DNA of 64,000 nt from Chiridota heheva (lineage: Eukaryota; Echinodermata; Holothuroidea; Apodida; Chiridotidae), in NCBI GenBank assembly GCA_020152595.1, contig JAIGNY010002143.1:377501-441500 (forward strand), read 5' to 3'. Below, one piece after another: positions 26,301-41,300 of this stretch (position 1 is its first letter; each line of letters starts with the position of its first letter). The position numbers and the translations under genes were made by a program. The notes under the pieces are model-generated. The model saw nothing but the letters and a program-made list of their open reading frames with translations, did no database searches and was not told the DNA's origin.

Positions 26301-29300
26301 ATAGAGTATGTGCACCACGCATGGTGAATAAAGCACTGTAGCCAATCAGTTGTCAAAGAATGGTAAACAAAAATGAGCACATTGTAAAATACGCTATTGG
26401 TTTGCCTTAACATGTTGGCATCTCTCATATCAAAACTGAACAATGCTAAAATGAAAAACATCCATTGCTGGTTATTTTGCGTCAAATAAAAGTTTATTGT
26501 GCATTTTCGATTTTCTTTTGATTTTGGAAAGTAGAGAGTGGCCATACATATATGGAAAAGGGTCTATCCACTTTCAGATGCGTGACCCTATTGTTATAAT
26601 GGTATTTTCTACGAGGGCGGCTGCCCTTTTCCCCTCCCCCCTCCATAGTTACACCACTATATATCACAGGATAATGGACCATGGAAATTAGGGATATGCC
26701 CCTCTCAGCCAATCACACTTCAGGAAACACACTTCGGTGTACAGAAAGTAATTTAACTTCATAATCTAACTGTTTTTGTTTATAGACACTAACTGTGCAC
26801 ATTGGACTTTTTGGCTCAGCTTAAATCTAAAATAAAATGGTTATTATTAATGAAATTTATGCCGCTTTTAGGTCTTACCTAAGTACATATCATTGTTTGG
26901 TTGTCATATAAAAATAAGTATTGCAACTTATATGTACAAGGCAAAATCTGATACCTAGAGGCGTTAAAAAGTCAGAAAATTTAGTATAAGGGAATTAGCA
27001 TTGCTGGAAAGAAAATATAAAATGTATACAGCACAATGTACAGTAATATGTTTAGTATGTCAAGTATACCATTGCAACATGGAGTGCAAAAATTGCAACA
27101 TGTAATGCAAAAATTGCAACATAAAGTGCAAAAATTGCAACATGGAGTGCAAAAAGGCAAAAGCCCACATGTATATCCTAAAGCTACTCACTGATTTAAT
27201 TTATGTTGAAGGATGTAGAGTGCCATGCTACTCCTGTATACATTTAGTCATACTGTACTATAATATCCATTATGGTGGACGACATCCTTTAGCAATTTCC
27301 TTTTTATTTCATTTTCTGTCTTTCTTTTACCTGTTTATTTTTGGTTCTAACTTTCTTTGTTAAGATTGAATTCAGAATTTGTAAAAAAATAAAAAATCAT
27401 TAGGAAAATGTCATATGAGTATATAATCCCTCATGTGACCATTGGTTTCAAACAAAACATATAGCAATTGCCATGATACCTTCTGTTAGAAATGTTATCA
27501 TTGTCATGGCACTTCATGACTTCCATAGATTTAGATGACAATACTCATGAACTCAATTGTTTGAAAAATGTTTTTGTTATTTATTTTGTGTATTGTTTCA
27601 ACACAAATGATAAAAGGTGACTTCCCTTGTTGCCAAATACTATACACTTTTTTATAAATGGTCATGCATCCAATTAGTTGAAGTTTTTTGATTATGAATC
27701 ATAAATAATGTGTAGGTGTGAGGTATGCAGCATGTGGAACAGTCATGATAGACTTTGTTCATTCGCCCACTTGACTCCCTCACCCAGTTTAACTTCAGAC
27801 GTGAAAAATAGTTGTGGTACCAGGGTGTGGCTTATGACCTCATGCAGACCTGCCAACTAGTACGATTTTGCCGTATTCAATACCGAAAAATGTTGAGAAT
27901 ACGATTGTACGTTTTTTGGCACCAGAATACGATTTATTTATTTCTAATATTCTTTTTTTTATATTTTTTTTTTTATAATATTTTCTTTTTTTTTTTTTTT
28001 TTTACTCATACTTTTTACTACCTTAAGCTAGGGCATCCGTGATTGGTGCATGGGACGTAAACAACAATTTTTCGTCCGAGTGTAGCCAATCAGAACGTTG
28101 CATACGAGAAATGAATGATTGTCACTGTGCCTATATACAAACGAAACATGTGGTCCGGTAACTAACGTTACATGTGTAAATTGTAATACACACAGTTTTA
28201 ACAGTGTTTCAAGCATGTTGAAATTTGTATTAAGCGGTACTTTTGTGAGTGATATTAATGTTTAAATATGGCTTTGATAATGGTAATTTTTTTTCAGCCA
28301 CAGTAAACATTTGTTTTGTACATTTTGTTTAAAGAGTACAGTTTTTTTTATCAAAAATACAACTTTTGTACTTCCAAAATACAGTTTGGTGATCCTAAAG
28401 GTTGGCAGGTCTGCCTCATGTGATCTTTATAACCTTATTATTGTTTGCTTTAAAGAACTACGGACACTTAGCACTAATCTGGTACTTGATGACTAATAAA
28501 CAAAAAAAATGCTTATGAGCTTATTAAAGGCTTAAAAGACAAGACAGCTATACTCAATTTACTGTACAGTATATCAAAATTTAGGAGACAACCGAAAAGT
28601 GAATTAAGGCATGGGTTTTTTATTGTAAATTTATGTGGATTTTAGAAAATAGAATCTTCATCTTTTTGTTTGTTTGTTGGTTGTAACATATATTGTATGA
28701 GGAAAACAATTTTTAGTAATTGAAACTCAAATCCAAATGAATTGCTGGCTACATGGTATGCCTTCTACCTAGTGGTAAAGAGACTTATAATAGAAATTCT
28801 GCAGTGGGTTGATGAAGGCTGACAAAATGGGCTTATGGCCCTAGATTCAACCCTTTGTGACTGGTTCTGAGCCCCAGAAGATGCAGCACAAATGGCAATG
28901 CTCACTGCAAATTCTGCAGCAGGTTGATGAAGGCTGACAAAATGGGGTTATGGCCTAGATTCAACCCCTTTGTGACTGTGATTCTGAGTCCCAGGAGATG
29001 CAGCACATATGGCAATGCTCACTGCTACAGGATACCTGCCCTGCAGCAGATCTTACACAGAACAACGCCAAAGCCCAGAGCTGCATAAATCATTGGATTA
29101 AAGTTGCGTACTGGACTGACACGACAGAAGTCTGGATTTAGTATTTCCAGGGTTTTAGCTGGGTCATATGACATGCATTGTAATATTTCATACAGGAAAA
29201 AACAACTGTCTATATAAGGGACTTTGATAATCCATGTCTGGTTTGCAAAACATATCTAAGCTTCTTGAATTTGACTATTTAAATGAATTTGTATCTTTGT

Positions 29301-32300
29301 TTTTGAACGGTAACCAAGGAGATATACATGGTGGGAAGAATGTTTCCGTGCATACTTAGGGTAAGGCTTTAATTGAGATGTTGTAATAGTGGAGTACTTC
29401 AGGAAGAGGAAGTTATTAAATGAATTGTATTATGAATTTTTATCAATCTGATGAAGGAATTACCGATTCTACTGAACATGTTTTGCAGACATGCATAGTG
29501 CTCATGCTTAAATAAATAATCACATAAAATTATTTTTAACTCTGAATGCTATTTTCGAATGTCAATTTAAGTTCAATGACAGCACCCTGTTGACATTGCC
29601 TAATTAAACAATAAAGTATTGTCACACTACTTAAAAGGCAAGTTATACCTTACCTTTCATGGTTTAAATATGCAATCTGGTCCAATGACCTGATTCTAAC
29701 GCACTTCCGACCTTAAAAACATAGTTACCTTCCCAGCCCTGACCTTTATAATAAGAATATCCCTCACTTCTTTTCAGCGCACTGTTAGAAGTGCATTATA
29801 ATCAGGTCATTGGACCAGATTGCATATTTATAGCATGGAAGGTAAGTATAACTCGTAAATATCCCCGCTACCTTTAGCAGGGTAAATTTAAGCCATCCAC
29901 CCATAGATACCACAGTTTGACCGATTAAGTTGTGTCTAAAATTGTAAATCCCTGGTGTTATATTGAAAATTGTATTTATGTACTCTTTAAGCTATACAGG
30001 TATCTTTTTATGTGCAGAATGATCGTTACAGCATGGCTTTTAAAGGAAATCTATCGTCCCATAAATAAATTTGGCAGTGCATGCCGCTGTGCTGGTAATA
30101 AATTTGGCAGTGAATGCCGCTGTGCTGGTAATGTCACTTCCTTATTGATTGCAAGAAATATGTTGTCAATAACACATGTATCCCTTATGTTCGGTCCGGC
30201 AGATGTATGATCGATAACATCGCAGATTTCTTGCAATCAATAGGGAAAATTGAAAACCGTAAGTGACGTTACCAGCTTGGCGGTGTTCACAGCGCGGCGG
30301 CGTTCACTTCTGAATGTAGTTATGGGACGATACCTTTTCTTTAAAAGGAATTGTTGTTCACTGGTCAGACTTGTGTGTGTTGTATGAGGACAAAATGACA
30401 AACAGAACTGGAGCAACTACTTAAATACCCAGGCCCGTAGCCAGAAATATAAAAGGGGGGTTCGTTTTTCATATAAAACAGCAAACATCTTGAAATTCCG
30501 TGTGCCTATTATATTGATAGATTTTAAAAGGGCACTTTCTCAACAAAAGGGCATTCAGAAATTTCAAACGGGGATGCTTTTCATATAAAGGGGGCAACAA
30601 ACCTTGTAATTCCTGGTGCCTATTATATTCAGGGATTTAAAAAGGGTGCTTTCTTAACAAAAGGGGGTTTGTTTGCTCGGACAAACTCCCCAACCCCTCC
30701 CCATCCCAACCCAACCCCTGGTTGGAAGGTGTATAAGTTTGTTAAAAATAACTTGTGTGGAAAAGTGACTGTAACAGAGTGACATCACATCCTCACTTTC
30801 TGTTACAATTTGTAATGTTTAAGTTAAAATAAAAAATAAAAAAATATAAAGAAATTCAAAAATTTCAGTGGTAAATCACATTTACTGCACAAGGGAAAAG
30901 TAGACTTTCATAAAGAAAAATATTTTAAAAAATATATAAAACTTTATTAGCGTGGGACAACATCAAAATTCAGTAGAATAGCATAAGATCTCACAGTTTT
31001 GCGTATTTTCTCTATCATACAAGATGGACTAGGGACATAACCAGACCTGTAAAATCATGGGTGGATTTTTTTACTATAAGTGTGGTGTAGGGGAGGAGAG
31101 GCAAAGTCAAAAGTTGGGAGGGGCAAAGTCAAAAGTGTGGGAGGGGGAAAAGTCAAAAGTGTGGGGAATAACACAAAATCATGCTAAGATGCAAATAATC
31201 ACCACACAAAATATACAAATTCAGAAAAAATTTGGGGGGGAGGAAGTGCCACCTTGCACCCTTCAAATCCAGCCTATGTGTGAAATCAATGGGGATGCTG
31301 AATTTGTTTTGTAGGGCAAGATAACATTGTGGGGATGAGGGCAGCATTTGTTTATTATACACACATGCAATTCTAACATTACCTTTTTCATGATTTAGGG
31401 GGACACAATTTCAATTTGGGGGTTTGGGTATTTCCCCCAGTTCCCACTTCCCTTGACTACACACTGAGAAGGGTATTAATTTATCACCATTGAATTTGTT
31501 AATGCAGCCTGTATAATAATTGTTCATTGTTGATTTAAGCCTTTAGCATCTCTTTAGCTTTCTGTTGAAATGTGTTTGGCAAGCACAGGCTTGTCCTTAA
31601 ATTATTTTACTTTTGTTGTTATTCAAATTTGCCCCAATTGCAAACAAGAGTGAAGTTTGAATATGTACTTATTCATATAGGTCATAGAAAGGGTAATTTA
31701 TTGTGTTTGATGTATTGCATAATATATAACCTATTGATGTTATTGTTTTGTCAAAAATACTTTTAATGGTTCCTTTTATGTTTGTCAGATTGAATACTGT
31801 TTCTGTTGATATATTATTATTAAGTAGGTTATTACCCTGCATGTAAAGTTACAGATTCAGTATGTAGTCAAGATCACCTAAATCAAAGACCAGAGTAGCA
31901 GAAGTGCAATTGAGGGGATTAAGAGAAACAACAATTGTACCATTCTTAAGTGATTATTTAAGGCAGGGGTTCTTAATTAAATAGTGCAAAGGGCCATCAT
32001 TTCACAACAGCTTCAGGCCGCAGGCCAATCGCGTGGCAAAACCAGCATCATGTGACAAACAAAATCTGTCAAAACAATCCCTGAATACAAACAAGTTGAG
32101 AGCATGCGTGATTAGAAGGATGTACGCCAAATATTGGCGGTTCTCTTATCCACCTTCCTTTGACAAGCTGCGAGCCTAATTTATAGAGGAACTAAAGATA
32201 ACATTTTATTTGATAAGTTTTAGTAAGCTGATCTGCCTCGGAAAACCAAAAAAAACCCGAGTATTTTGTAATAATTATTGATCTCATTCGGATTGATCTT

Positions 32301-35300
32301 ACATGCAATGCACTGTATTGCGCATTATATAATGACTATTGTTCGCAGGCCAGTTTGGATTGTCTGGCAGGCCAGCTTTGGTTCGCTGGCCGCATATTAA
32401 GAATCACCGCTTTAAGGCACCGATATGCAAATTTTTATGCTATCCTGTCATTTATCAATGGGAGACCTTTGGTAATTTTTTAAGCAAATCCTTTGTGTGT
32501 GTTTTTAATTGACTGCCATAATTCTTGGAAGGGCTGCATTAACTTCTGACCAATCGTTATCATACCTCAAATTTGGGCAAGAATAAACTTGTAAAAACAA
32601 CAAAGAAAAAAAATATCTTTTCCAGTGACTGGGATATGAGGAAATTTTTTTGAAGAATTACGTAAAGATAATAAACTACTTTTTGTATTTACATTTTAAA
32701 GTTTGCCTTCCAAAGGGTATATTATATTTGATTTAGCCATTGTTAAATATGATTGTATAGTGTTACCCACAACCAATCCGTCTAAACTCCAGTATTGCAC
32801 TGAAAGTCAATCATATTCTCCTACATTGTGTAACCTTCAAAATATTAAGAAGCATCATGTAATATTTATCATTACAAACTTTTTCAATAAAATCTCTTCC
32901 ACATGAGTAAGATAAAATTCTACATACAGTAGCTTAAATTGTAACAATTATGTATGTTGCCCGCTCTCATCTGCTGTCATCTCATCTCAGACTTACACAT
33001 GGCTTCTATTAAGTTCCTGCCTCCTTCCTCCATTTTAGTTTGACCTTTCTTCAGATCATACATAGACCTACTTCATAAATTTTTCAATACCAGTCATTTT
33101 CATACAAGTTTGTGACATCATCAAAATTCAATATATCCTAAATTGTGACAATTGTGTCTTGTCACTCACACAAACAGCTTATTCTATTAAATTTCAGCCT
33201 CCTTCCTCTATTTACCTTCTCCTCTAATGTCCATTCTGTTTGCATCCTCAGTATGTTAGATTTCAGTTAAAGCCTCTCAGGCACTATTGACCTGAGAGAT
33301 CAATGTGCCACAAATTAACATGAAATTGAACCTGTCAGGAAGGCCCTGAGTGCTCTTTTCTAATTAAAAGATGGGTAAAATAACCCTTGGGTCTAGTAAT
33401 AATAATACAATAATGTTATATAGCGCCCTTTCTGTATAGGTATATTCAAAAGTGCTTTACGAACAAACATAGCTCAAAGCTGCAGCATGCTGCCACAATT
33501 TACAGTGCAAAGCTGCAGCATGCTGCCACAATTTACAGCGCGAAGCTGCAGCATGCTGCCACAATTTACGGTGCAAAGGCTGCATTATTATTACCCTGCT
33601 CCAATTTTAAATGCTGAGCACCAAACAAGAGGGCAGCAGGTCCTATTTTTAAAAGTCTTGGTACGACTCGGCCAGGATTCGACCCCATGACCTTCCGACT
33701 GAAACCAATCTACTTTACCTTCAATGTTTCATTGTCATTTACAAAATGTTTGATTTTTTTACACAGGTTGTGAAGGTCAACTACTCCTGGGATGCAGAGT
33801 ACAGGAAGATGGAAGCAATGCTCAGAGAAGAGAATGATACAATTTGCAAGGAACTGCGAGGAAAAGATGAGGAAATCATGACTTTGAAAAAATACATTGA
33901 AAACATGGAGAAAGATTTAGATTACCTGAAACAAAAATACCAGGTATGTGCACCAGGGGGCAGGTAGGGGAAGAGGGTGCTGGTCATTAGGAGGGGCAGG
34001 TAGGGAAGAGGGTGCTGGTCATCAGGAGGGGGCATGGGTAAGTGGGTGCTGGTCATCAGGAGGGCAGGTAGGGGAAGAGGGTGCTGGTCATCAGGAGGGG
34101 CAGGTAGGGAAGAGGGTGCTGGTCATCAGGAGGGGCATGGGTAAGTGGGTGCTGGTCATCAGGAGGGGCAGGTAGGGTAAGTGGGTGCTGGTCATCAGGA
34201 GGGCAGGTAGGGTAAGTGGGTGCTGGTCATCAGGAGGGGCAGGTAGGGTAAGTGGGTGCTGGTCATTAGGAGGGGGAAGTTAGGGAAGAGGGTGCTGGTC
34301 ATTAGGAGGGGCAGGTAGGGAAGAGGGTGCTGGTCATCAGGAGGGGGCAGGTAGGGTAAGTGGGTGCTGGTCATTAGGAGGGGGCAGGTAGGGACGAGGG
34401 TGCTGGTCAACAGGAGGGGGCAGGTAGGGTAAGTGGGTGCTGGTCATCAGGAGGGGGAAGGTAGGGTAAGAGGGTGCTGGTCATTAGGAGGGGGAAGATA
34501 GGGAAGAGGGTGCTGGTCATCAGGAAGAGAACTTATCAGTGCTTTAGTTATTCATGACTCCTGTAATTGTGTGAAAAAAAACTTTTAATGAAAAAGTATT
34601 GTTTCCTACAATTTAAAAAAATTGGGATAAGGAGACTAATGTCATCTCCCTCTACTTTTCTCGTATATCTTCCTATATACCATTACCACGCCATAGACAA
34701 ATCTGCAGATATCCATACACGGCGTTAGTATTGTGTTTTCAGTACTTTTATAGGACTTTTGCATCCAGTGCCCCTTATTTTTCAACACCTTCTGCCAAAA
34801 CTGGAATGAATTCCTTATCATTTTTTATTTGTTTTTGCAGGATGTAGAAAGAAAACTCACACAGGAACAGTCAAATTCCAAGAAGTACTCCGAGTACGCC
34901 CAGCAGTTGGGTACCCAGAGAAAAAAGCTGGAAAGCGAAGTGAAGAGACTTAATGATGTGAGTGTTCTAACCTAACCCTCTCCATTCCCATTTGGGATGG
35001 AAAGCCATGAAAATACTGAAGGACTCCTGCACCACAGGGCAATTGCCCCTCCTGCCTTTCATCTTACAGGGGCACAAAGTGCCCTTCATTCGATGGGAAA
35101 GTGGGCAGTTTTTTATTTGTATTTACTTTAAAGCATTATTTTTGCCTCTGCCAATGAAAATAATGGTTGTTGTACTGAAAAGTCTTTTTATGCTATGAAT
35201 AATGGTTTCCACATAAAAAGTCATTGTTCCTCAGTTTTGCCTCTTCACTTTCAGGTGCATGCCTAACCAATTTTGTATCACCATGTGAGGACTCAAGTGG

Positions 35301-38300
35301 CGATATAAAAAGTGCCCTTCTGAGTTTCGCTCCCCTTGCCTATAAAATACCCCTCAGTGCAGACTGATCTTGTGTGGTGTTATGCCTCACTCCAGATGAG
35401 GCCAATATCAGCACTAGCTGTCCTGTTTCGGGTTGTTTTAGGGTGTCCGCTATCTTCCTTTGATTGGTAGTGACAACTTCAGTGCAGCATCTGGAATGGT
35501 TTTTGTATAAGTCATTAACCTCTCAGGCACAATTTGACCCTCGTTGTCATGGTGCCGTTAAGCCCTCATCAAACAAACGAACAAACCAAGTCATTGGGTG
35601 CACCAGCATTAAAAAGACTGCATGTTGCAGTGTGTTTTTCTGTGAAGCTGCTTTTGAAATTTGGTTGTCTGGATGATGTAGCAGATTTTTCATAGGTATC
35701 CATGTTTAAATGCTTCAATCTTCTCCATGTCAGTGTGTGTGTGTGGGGAGGTGGAATTAGGGGCAGGTTTCATGATCACCTTTTGACCCTGCAAAAAATG
35801 GAAACGTCTGAAAACGTTGATTGCTTTTCGATCAAAAATGTAGAAAAAAGACATGTATTGCACGGTTAGAGGGTACAAAATTTGTGATTGGTAAGAAACT
35901 TGATGAGATGCTGCTGTGGTTTCTGGTTGTTCCTTTCTCTGCATTTCATTAATTTTGTCTTGATTTTATTTTGTCCGTTTTGGGTTGCTTATCTGAAATA
36001 ACATTATATAGGTGATAAACATGAAAAATAATTATCTTGAATGTTTGTACAGGCCCTTGCTGAGAGTATGGCTCAGAGGTTAGCAGATAAGAAGCTTCCC
36101 AAGGCAGCAGCAGAACCACAAAGAGTGATACAAGTGACAGGACCTCCTAGACACACCCTCACACCTCGGGGAAGACACAACAAGATATTGCGCAGGAAGT
36201 CGACTTATACCGACAACAGGTTAGCAAAAGTTTAATTGTGTAGATAAATCCTTGTTGTTTTAGTTTCCTTTATCATTCTTCAAAGGATTAATTTGGTGAT
36301 ACAACATTTTTGTATGATCGAAGCCAAAAGGACTAAAAGAAAGTTAGAAACACCATGTCAGTATCTTGTTTGTTCCAGGCATATTAAATTTTCAAGCTTT
36401 AACAGATTTGTATGACTGGTGTACAATAGAATGCGCAGAAGAGTGGAAACACACACTTTCTCTACAATTCTTGTGTTTCATTGACAAATGTAACTTTTTT
36501 GCAAATTTTAGATTTTGTCAAATGGTAGAAAAGTGTGTTTTACTCATCTGGTACCACATTAAATTATTTTCACACAAACACAAGAAATATTTCATTAAAA
36601 CATATAAAGATTTATGTGTAATGTGAGGATATGACATCACTGTGTGTTTTACTCATCTGGTACCACATTTAATTATTTTCACAAAAACACAAGAAATATT
36701 TCATTAAAACATAAAAGATATGTGAGGATGTGATGTCACTACTGATTTCAGTCATTTCTGTCAAAGCTTTCAATTTGATCATCTCTTAATCAGCTAAAAA
36801 AAGATGTGCGAATACTTTCTTCACCAATTTCTTTCATGTTTGCTACATTTTATCCCAAAAGATCTAATTTGATTTTCTTATTCAGCTGAAAAAAGATGTG
36901 TGAATACATTCTTCACCAATTTCCTCCATGTTTGATACATTTTATCCTAAAAGATCTAATTTGATTATCTCTTAATCAGCTGAAAAAAGATGTGTGAAAC
37001 TTTCTTCACCAATTTCCTCCATGTTTGATACATTTTATCCTAAAATAATAATGGTGTGTTGCTTCTAAAATCTATTAAAAACCTTGAAAGTACCAACAAA
37101 GAGAAACATTTTACTGCCTCAATATGCAAATATTTATGCAAATTTGTGCCACATGACTGGTATTTTCTTGTAAAAACTCTTTGTTTTTTCAATGTCAGAA
37201 CTCTTTGAGGGGTTGTAGCAAATTTTTGCCCAAATCTTTTTGAGTTTTTACCTTCCAGCAGGAAAAGTAGTTCGTAACTTTTAATTTTTGTAAAAAAAAA
37301 ATTTTTTTTAGGAATTACATCACAATTATAGCATATTTTAAAAATTCCCTTCCAGCTTTGGTCAACCCTAATTTGAATGCTATAACAACTTCTTCAAAAA
37401 TTCAAAAAATTTCAAGGAATAGTATGGTGGTCAAGCATGTCCATCTTATGTGACAGAGGACTTCAAAAGAAAGAAAATGGTGAAGAAAGCACTCAAAAAT
37501 CCTACTCTGTTAAGGAGATTTTCAAGTTTAAAGTTCTGTCTGTGTAGAAATGACTGGTGTAGTAAGTCTACTATGGAAAGTTGGCATCTTGATCCTCACA
37601 TTCTTAACAATTGTTAATGTATTTTAGTAGAAATGACTGGTGTAGTAAGTCTACTATGGAAAGTTGGCATCTTGATCCTCACATTCTTAACAATTGTTAA
37701 TGTATTTTAAATAAAATGTTTATTTAATGTTTTCACTATTTAAATTATCTTTCCTCAAACTTTCTTCAGGTGGTATATTATGAATACCCTTTTTAAATTT
37801 AGTTTTACTACTTTTTTGACATATCCTATGGTTTATAAGCCACAAAATTGCAGGACAAAATATGATAGAATGCTAAAGACTTTGAATAATCTGAGGCTAT
37901 GACATCACAACTAGTCTGATTTCAGCCATTTCAATGCAAATGATACCAAACATTAAACTTAAATATCTCTTTAAAGGAATACGATTTTGAATGATTTCTT
38001 TACTATTTTGTTTCTTTTAAAGTCCTCTTTCATATAAGATAGACCACTAAACTAATCCTTTAAAGCCTTTTGTAATAGGCCATTCAGACACAGTCATACT
38101 GTCGCTTGCTTAATGTTGTTATAATAGCTTCTGCATGTGAAAGCAACGATGCCTGTTCACATCATTTGTGTTTATTCTAGGTGGAGGTTTTTGCAAAGGA
38201 TTTTCACAAAGAACGTGTGGATCGTCAGCGTTTGATGGGAGAGCTGAGCACGACCCAGGATGAACTCCACTGCACCAAAAAAAAGTTGTCCAAGATCCAG

Positions 38301-41300
38301 AAAAAGGTAAAAACATTGATTTATTTCTTTCATTTGTAAATACACAAAGACTGATTGAAACATTGCTGGAATTTTAGTTCAATTCACTGTCTAAAACATT
38401 CTTTCAAGTGATCTCCAATTTACATGAAGCGTGATGTCTTCAACATCATTGGGGAGATGCTGTCGGATCTACGATTTGCAGATGACGGAGCCTTAATAAT
38501 GAAATCGGGGAAGGATATGAAGGGAAAGGAAAGTTGATGAAAACCTATGACACAAAAGAAACAATCACAATAGAAAATAAGCAGATAGAGTAAGTGGACA
38601 ACTATATTTTGGACAGACCTTGAGAATAGACACTGCTGAGATGAAGAGATCCTCATTTGCATAAAGGCGGGTGGTGATGTTGTGGATTGCATAAAGAAGT
38701 GTTAATAAATACAAACAAAATAGACCAAAACAACACTATCATTGAGGCCGCGAGTGAGGTGTAGAGTATACGATCAGTGTGTGCTATCGACTATCACAAG
38801 AGACTCTAGTCTACAACTAAAGAAATGGAATAGAAATTGGTAGTAGCTCAGAGAGCTATGAAAAGTAAGATGCTACATTCTCATTGCGTGATAAGAGTCA
38901 GACATTCAGAAATCTGGAAAGTAACCCAAGTTAAAAGATATTTTACAGAAGATGAAGGATAGAAAGTGGAGATGGAAAATTACTTTTATCAAGAATTGAG
39001 GGTAACAGCTTGACAAAGAGACTCACAGAATGGCCACCAAGGACTGGAAAGAGGAGGAAAGGAAGACAAAAAAGATGTTGGAGAGATGGCATCAGCACCT
39101 TTATGAGGTCAACATTTTGATCAGCAGTGGCAATAAATAGAAGCAGATGAAAAAGAGCAGGAGGACTCCACACTGCAGTGGGTGAATCAGCGGGAGGAGC
39201 GAGTCGGTGATATTAAAAACAGGTACAGTAATTGACAATGAGGTACAGTGGTTAAGGAGTCATGTTTGTATGTGAAAGATACCGAGTTACATTCATGTTG
39301 CGAGCGCTGTGTTGTGTCCCTGAGGAAGACACTTGACTTGCTCCAGTTCTCTCAGCTGTAAACTGAGTACCAGCATTGCTGGGCAGTTAACCTTTGATGG
39401 ACTGGAGTTCTGTCTAGGGGGAGTAATGTGCTCTCATCCGATTGCGCCATGGAAACCGGGGATAAGAACCGGCCTGATGGGCCTTCATGGCTTGAGTATG
39501 GATTTAGCTAACGCTAAATCTAAAAATCAGGAAGCATCAGCAGCATATTTGCCATATTTACATTTGACAATTGTCATCAGAAAAAAAAGCAGGTATGGAG
39601 ATGACTTGGGAGATGTCACAAGAAGCTCATTATATGATTAATGATGCAAGATTATTAAAACCCAACTTTTTGAATTTTGCAAAATGTTTTTTTTCTTTCA
39701 AGAAGTAGCTTATTTGTTTATAAAAGGGTCTTGGACATCTCTATGACATCTTAAGGGCCGTGGACATCTCTATGACATCTTAAGGGCCTTGGACATCTCT
39801 ATGACATCTTAAGGGCCTTGGACATCTCTATGACATCTTAAGGGCCTTGGACATCTCTATGACATCTTAAGGGCCTTGGACATCTCTTTGACATCTTAAG
39901 GGCCTTGGACATCTCTATGACATCTTAAGGGTCTTCGACATCTCTATGACATCTTAAGGGCCTTGGACATCTCTATGACATCTTAAGGGCTTTGGACATC
40001 TCTATAATATCTTAAGGGCCTTAGACATCTCTATGACATCTTAAGGACCTTGGACATCTCTATGACATCTTAAGGGCCTTGGACATCTCTATGACATCTT
40101 AAGGGCCTTGGCCATCTCTATGACATCTTAAGGGCCTTGGACATTAAGGGCCTTGGACATCTCTATGACATCTTAAGGGTCTTGGACATCTCTATGACAT
40201 CTTAAAGGCCTTGGACATCTCTATGACATCTTAAGGGCCTTGGACATCTCTATGACATCTTAGCTGTTGGGAAAAGGATATAAAATACCCAATCTATCTA
40301 TCTGCCACTCAGTTTTGATAGTGAAATCCTAAATTATAGAACAGGATAGAACTAGTTATGCTTAAATGCAACTGAAGTCTTTCTGAGTTTTAAAAATGAC
40401 AAAAAGCTGATCAAAAGTGGTTGCAAATTTATCAGTTTATACACCTTTTTTAATCTTTTAGGCCATTTTATTGTAGTAAATGTGCAAATATGCGAATGTA
40501 GGTATTCATTTTTATGTGTAAATCTGGTGTTGTAATCCTCTGCCGCAATATTTTGAAGAAATACAGCCAACACTGACAGAATGTAGACCTAGACAAAGTC
40601 TAGACAGGAATGGGTCTCGAGAAGTCGTCAATGGCTGAATATAAGGCGGCGACGACGACGAGTAAACACACAATTACAATGACGGGGTCGTCACCTGCGT
40701 ATTCGGTTATGATAGTAACAATGCTATCACGAAACGCTAAATACGACCAGGACGAGAACACAGGTACGACGTACAGACAGACATAACATCGACAACCAAG
40801 TCAATGTCCACGGCCTTTGATAACCAGTTGTGGTGCACTGGCGTGTCTACCCAACCCAGGCTTGAACCCAGGGCCTCGTGGTCTGTAGACATGTATGATA
40901 ACCGCTACACCACAGTTGGTAGACGAATATAATATTGAGTATAAGGGATGAAAGTGATAGATTTATACTCGGCCTTCCGTGGTCTAGCGATTATACCATC
41001 AGCTTGACTAGCTAGATGTCACGGGTTCAATACCTTGTGGGTCTTCATTCACCAGCACTTCACAACTGGTATATCAAATGACTCTGGACATCTCTATATA
41101 ACCTTAGCTGTTGAGAAAGGAATACAAAAATGCCAAATCTACCAGGTAGAATTATAATTGACACAAACTTTCAATTTACTATGTGATAGTTTACATTTAA
41201 TTAGGAATCGTGGAACTATTATCAGTTATAAAAACAATTGATAATAATTCAGAGGTGTTTTCCAGTCATAATGTAATTCAGATTCCTTTTGATTTTTGAT

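Noticed and set aside
33948-34410. Gly/Trp-rich and Pro/Leu-rich ORFs
   Set aside because: Both are translations of the intronic G-rich minisatellite.
36366-36626. 86-codon ORF as the missing exon before UBAN
   Set aside because: It overlaps locally duplicated repeat sequence, lacks good flanking splice sites in the required phase, and has no coiled-coil character.
37456-37550. AGGACTTCAAAAG segment after a GACAG acceptor as the missing exon
   Set aside because: The acceptor lacks a pyrimidine tract and the sequence resembles a dispersed repeat also seen at 51.4 kb.
40848-40920. Functional tRNA gene
   Set aside because: A and B boxes are present but the anticodon arm does not fold; it fits a SINE head or pseudogene better.
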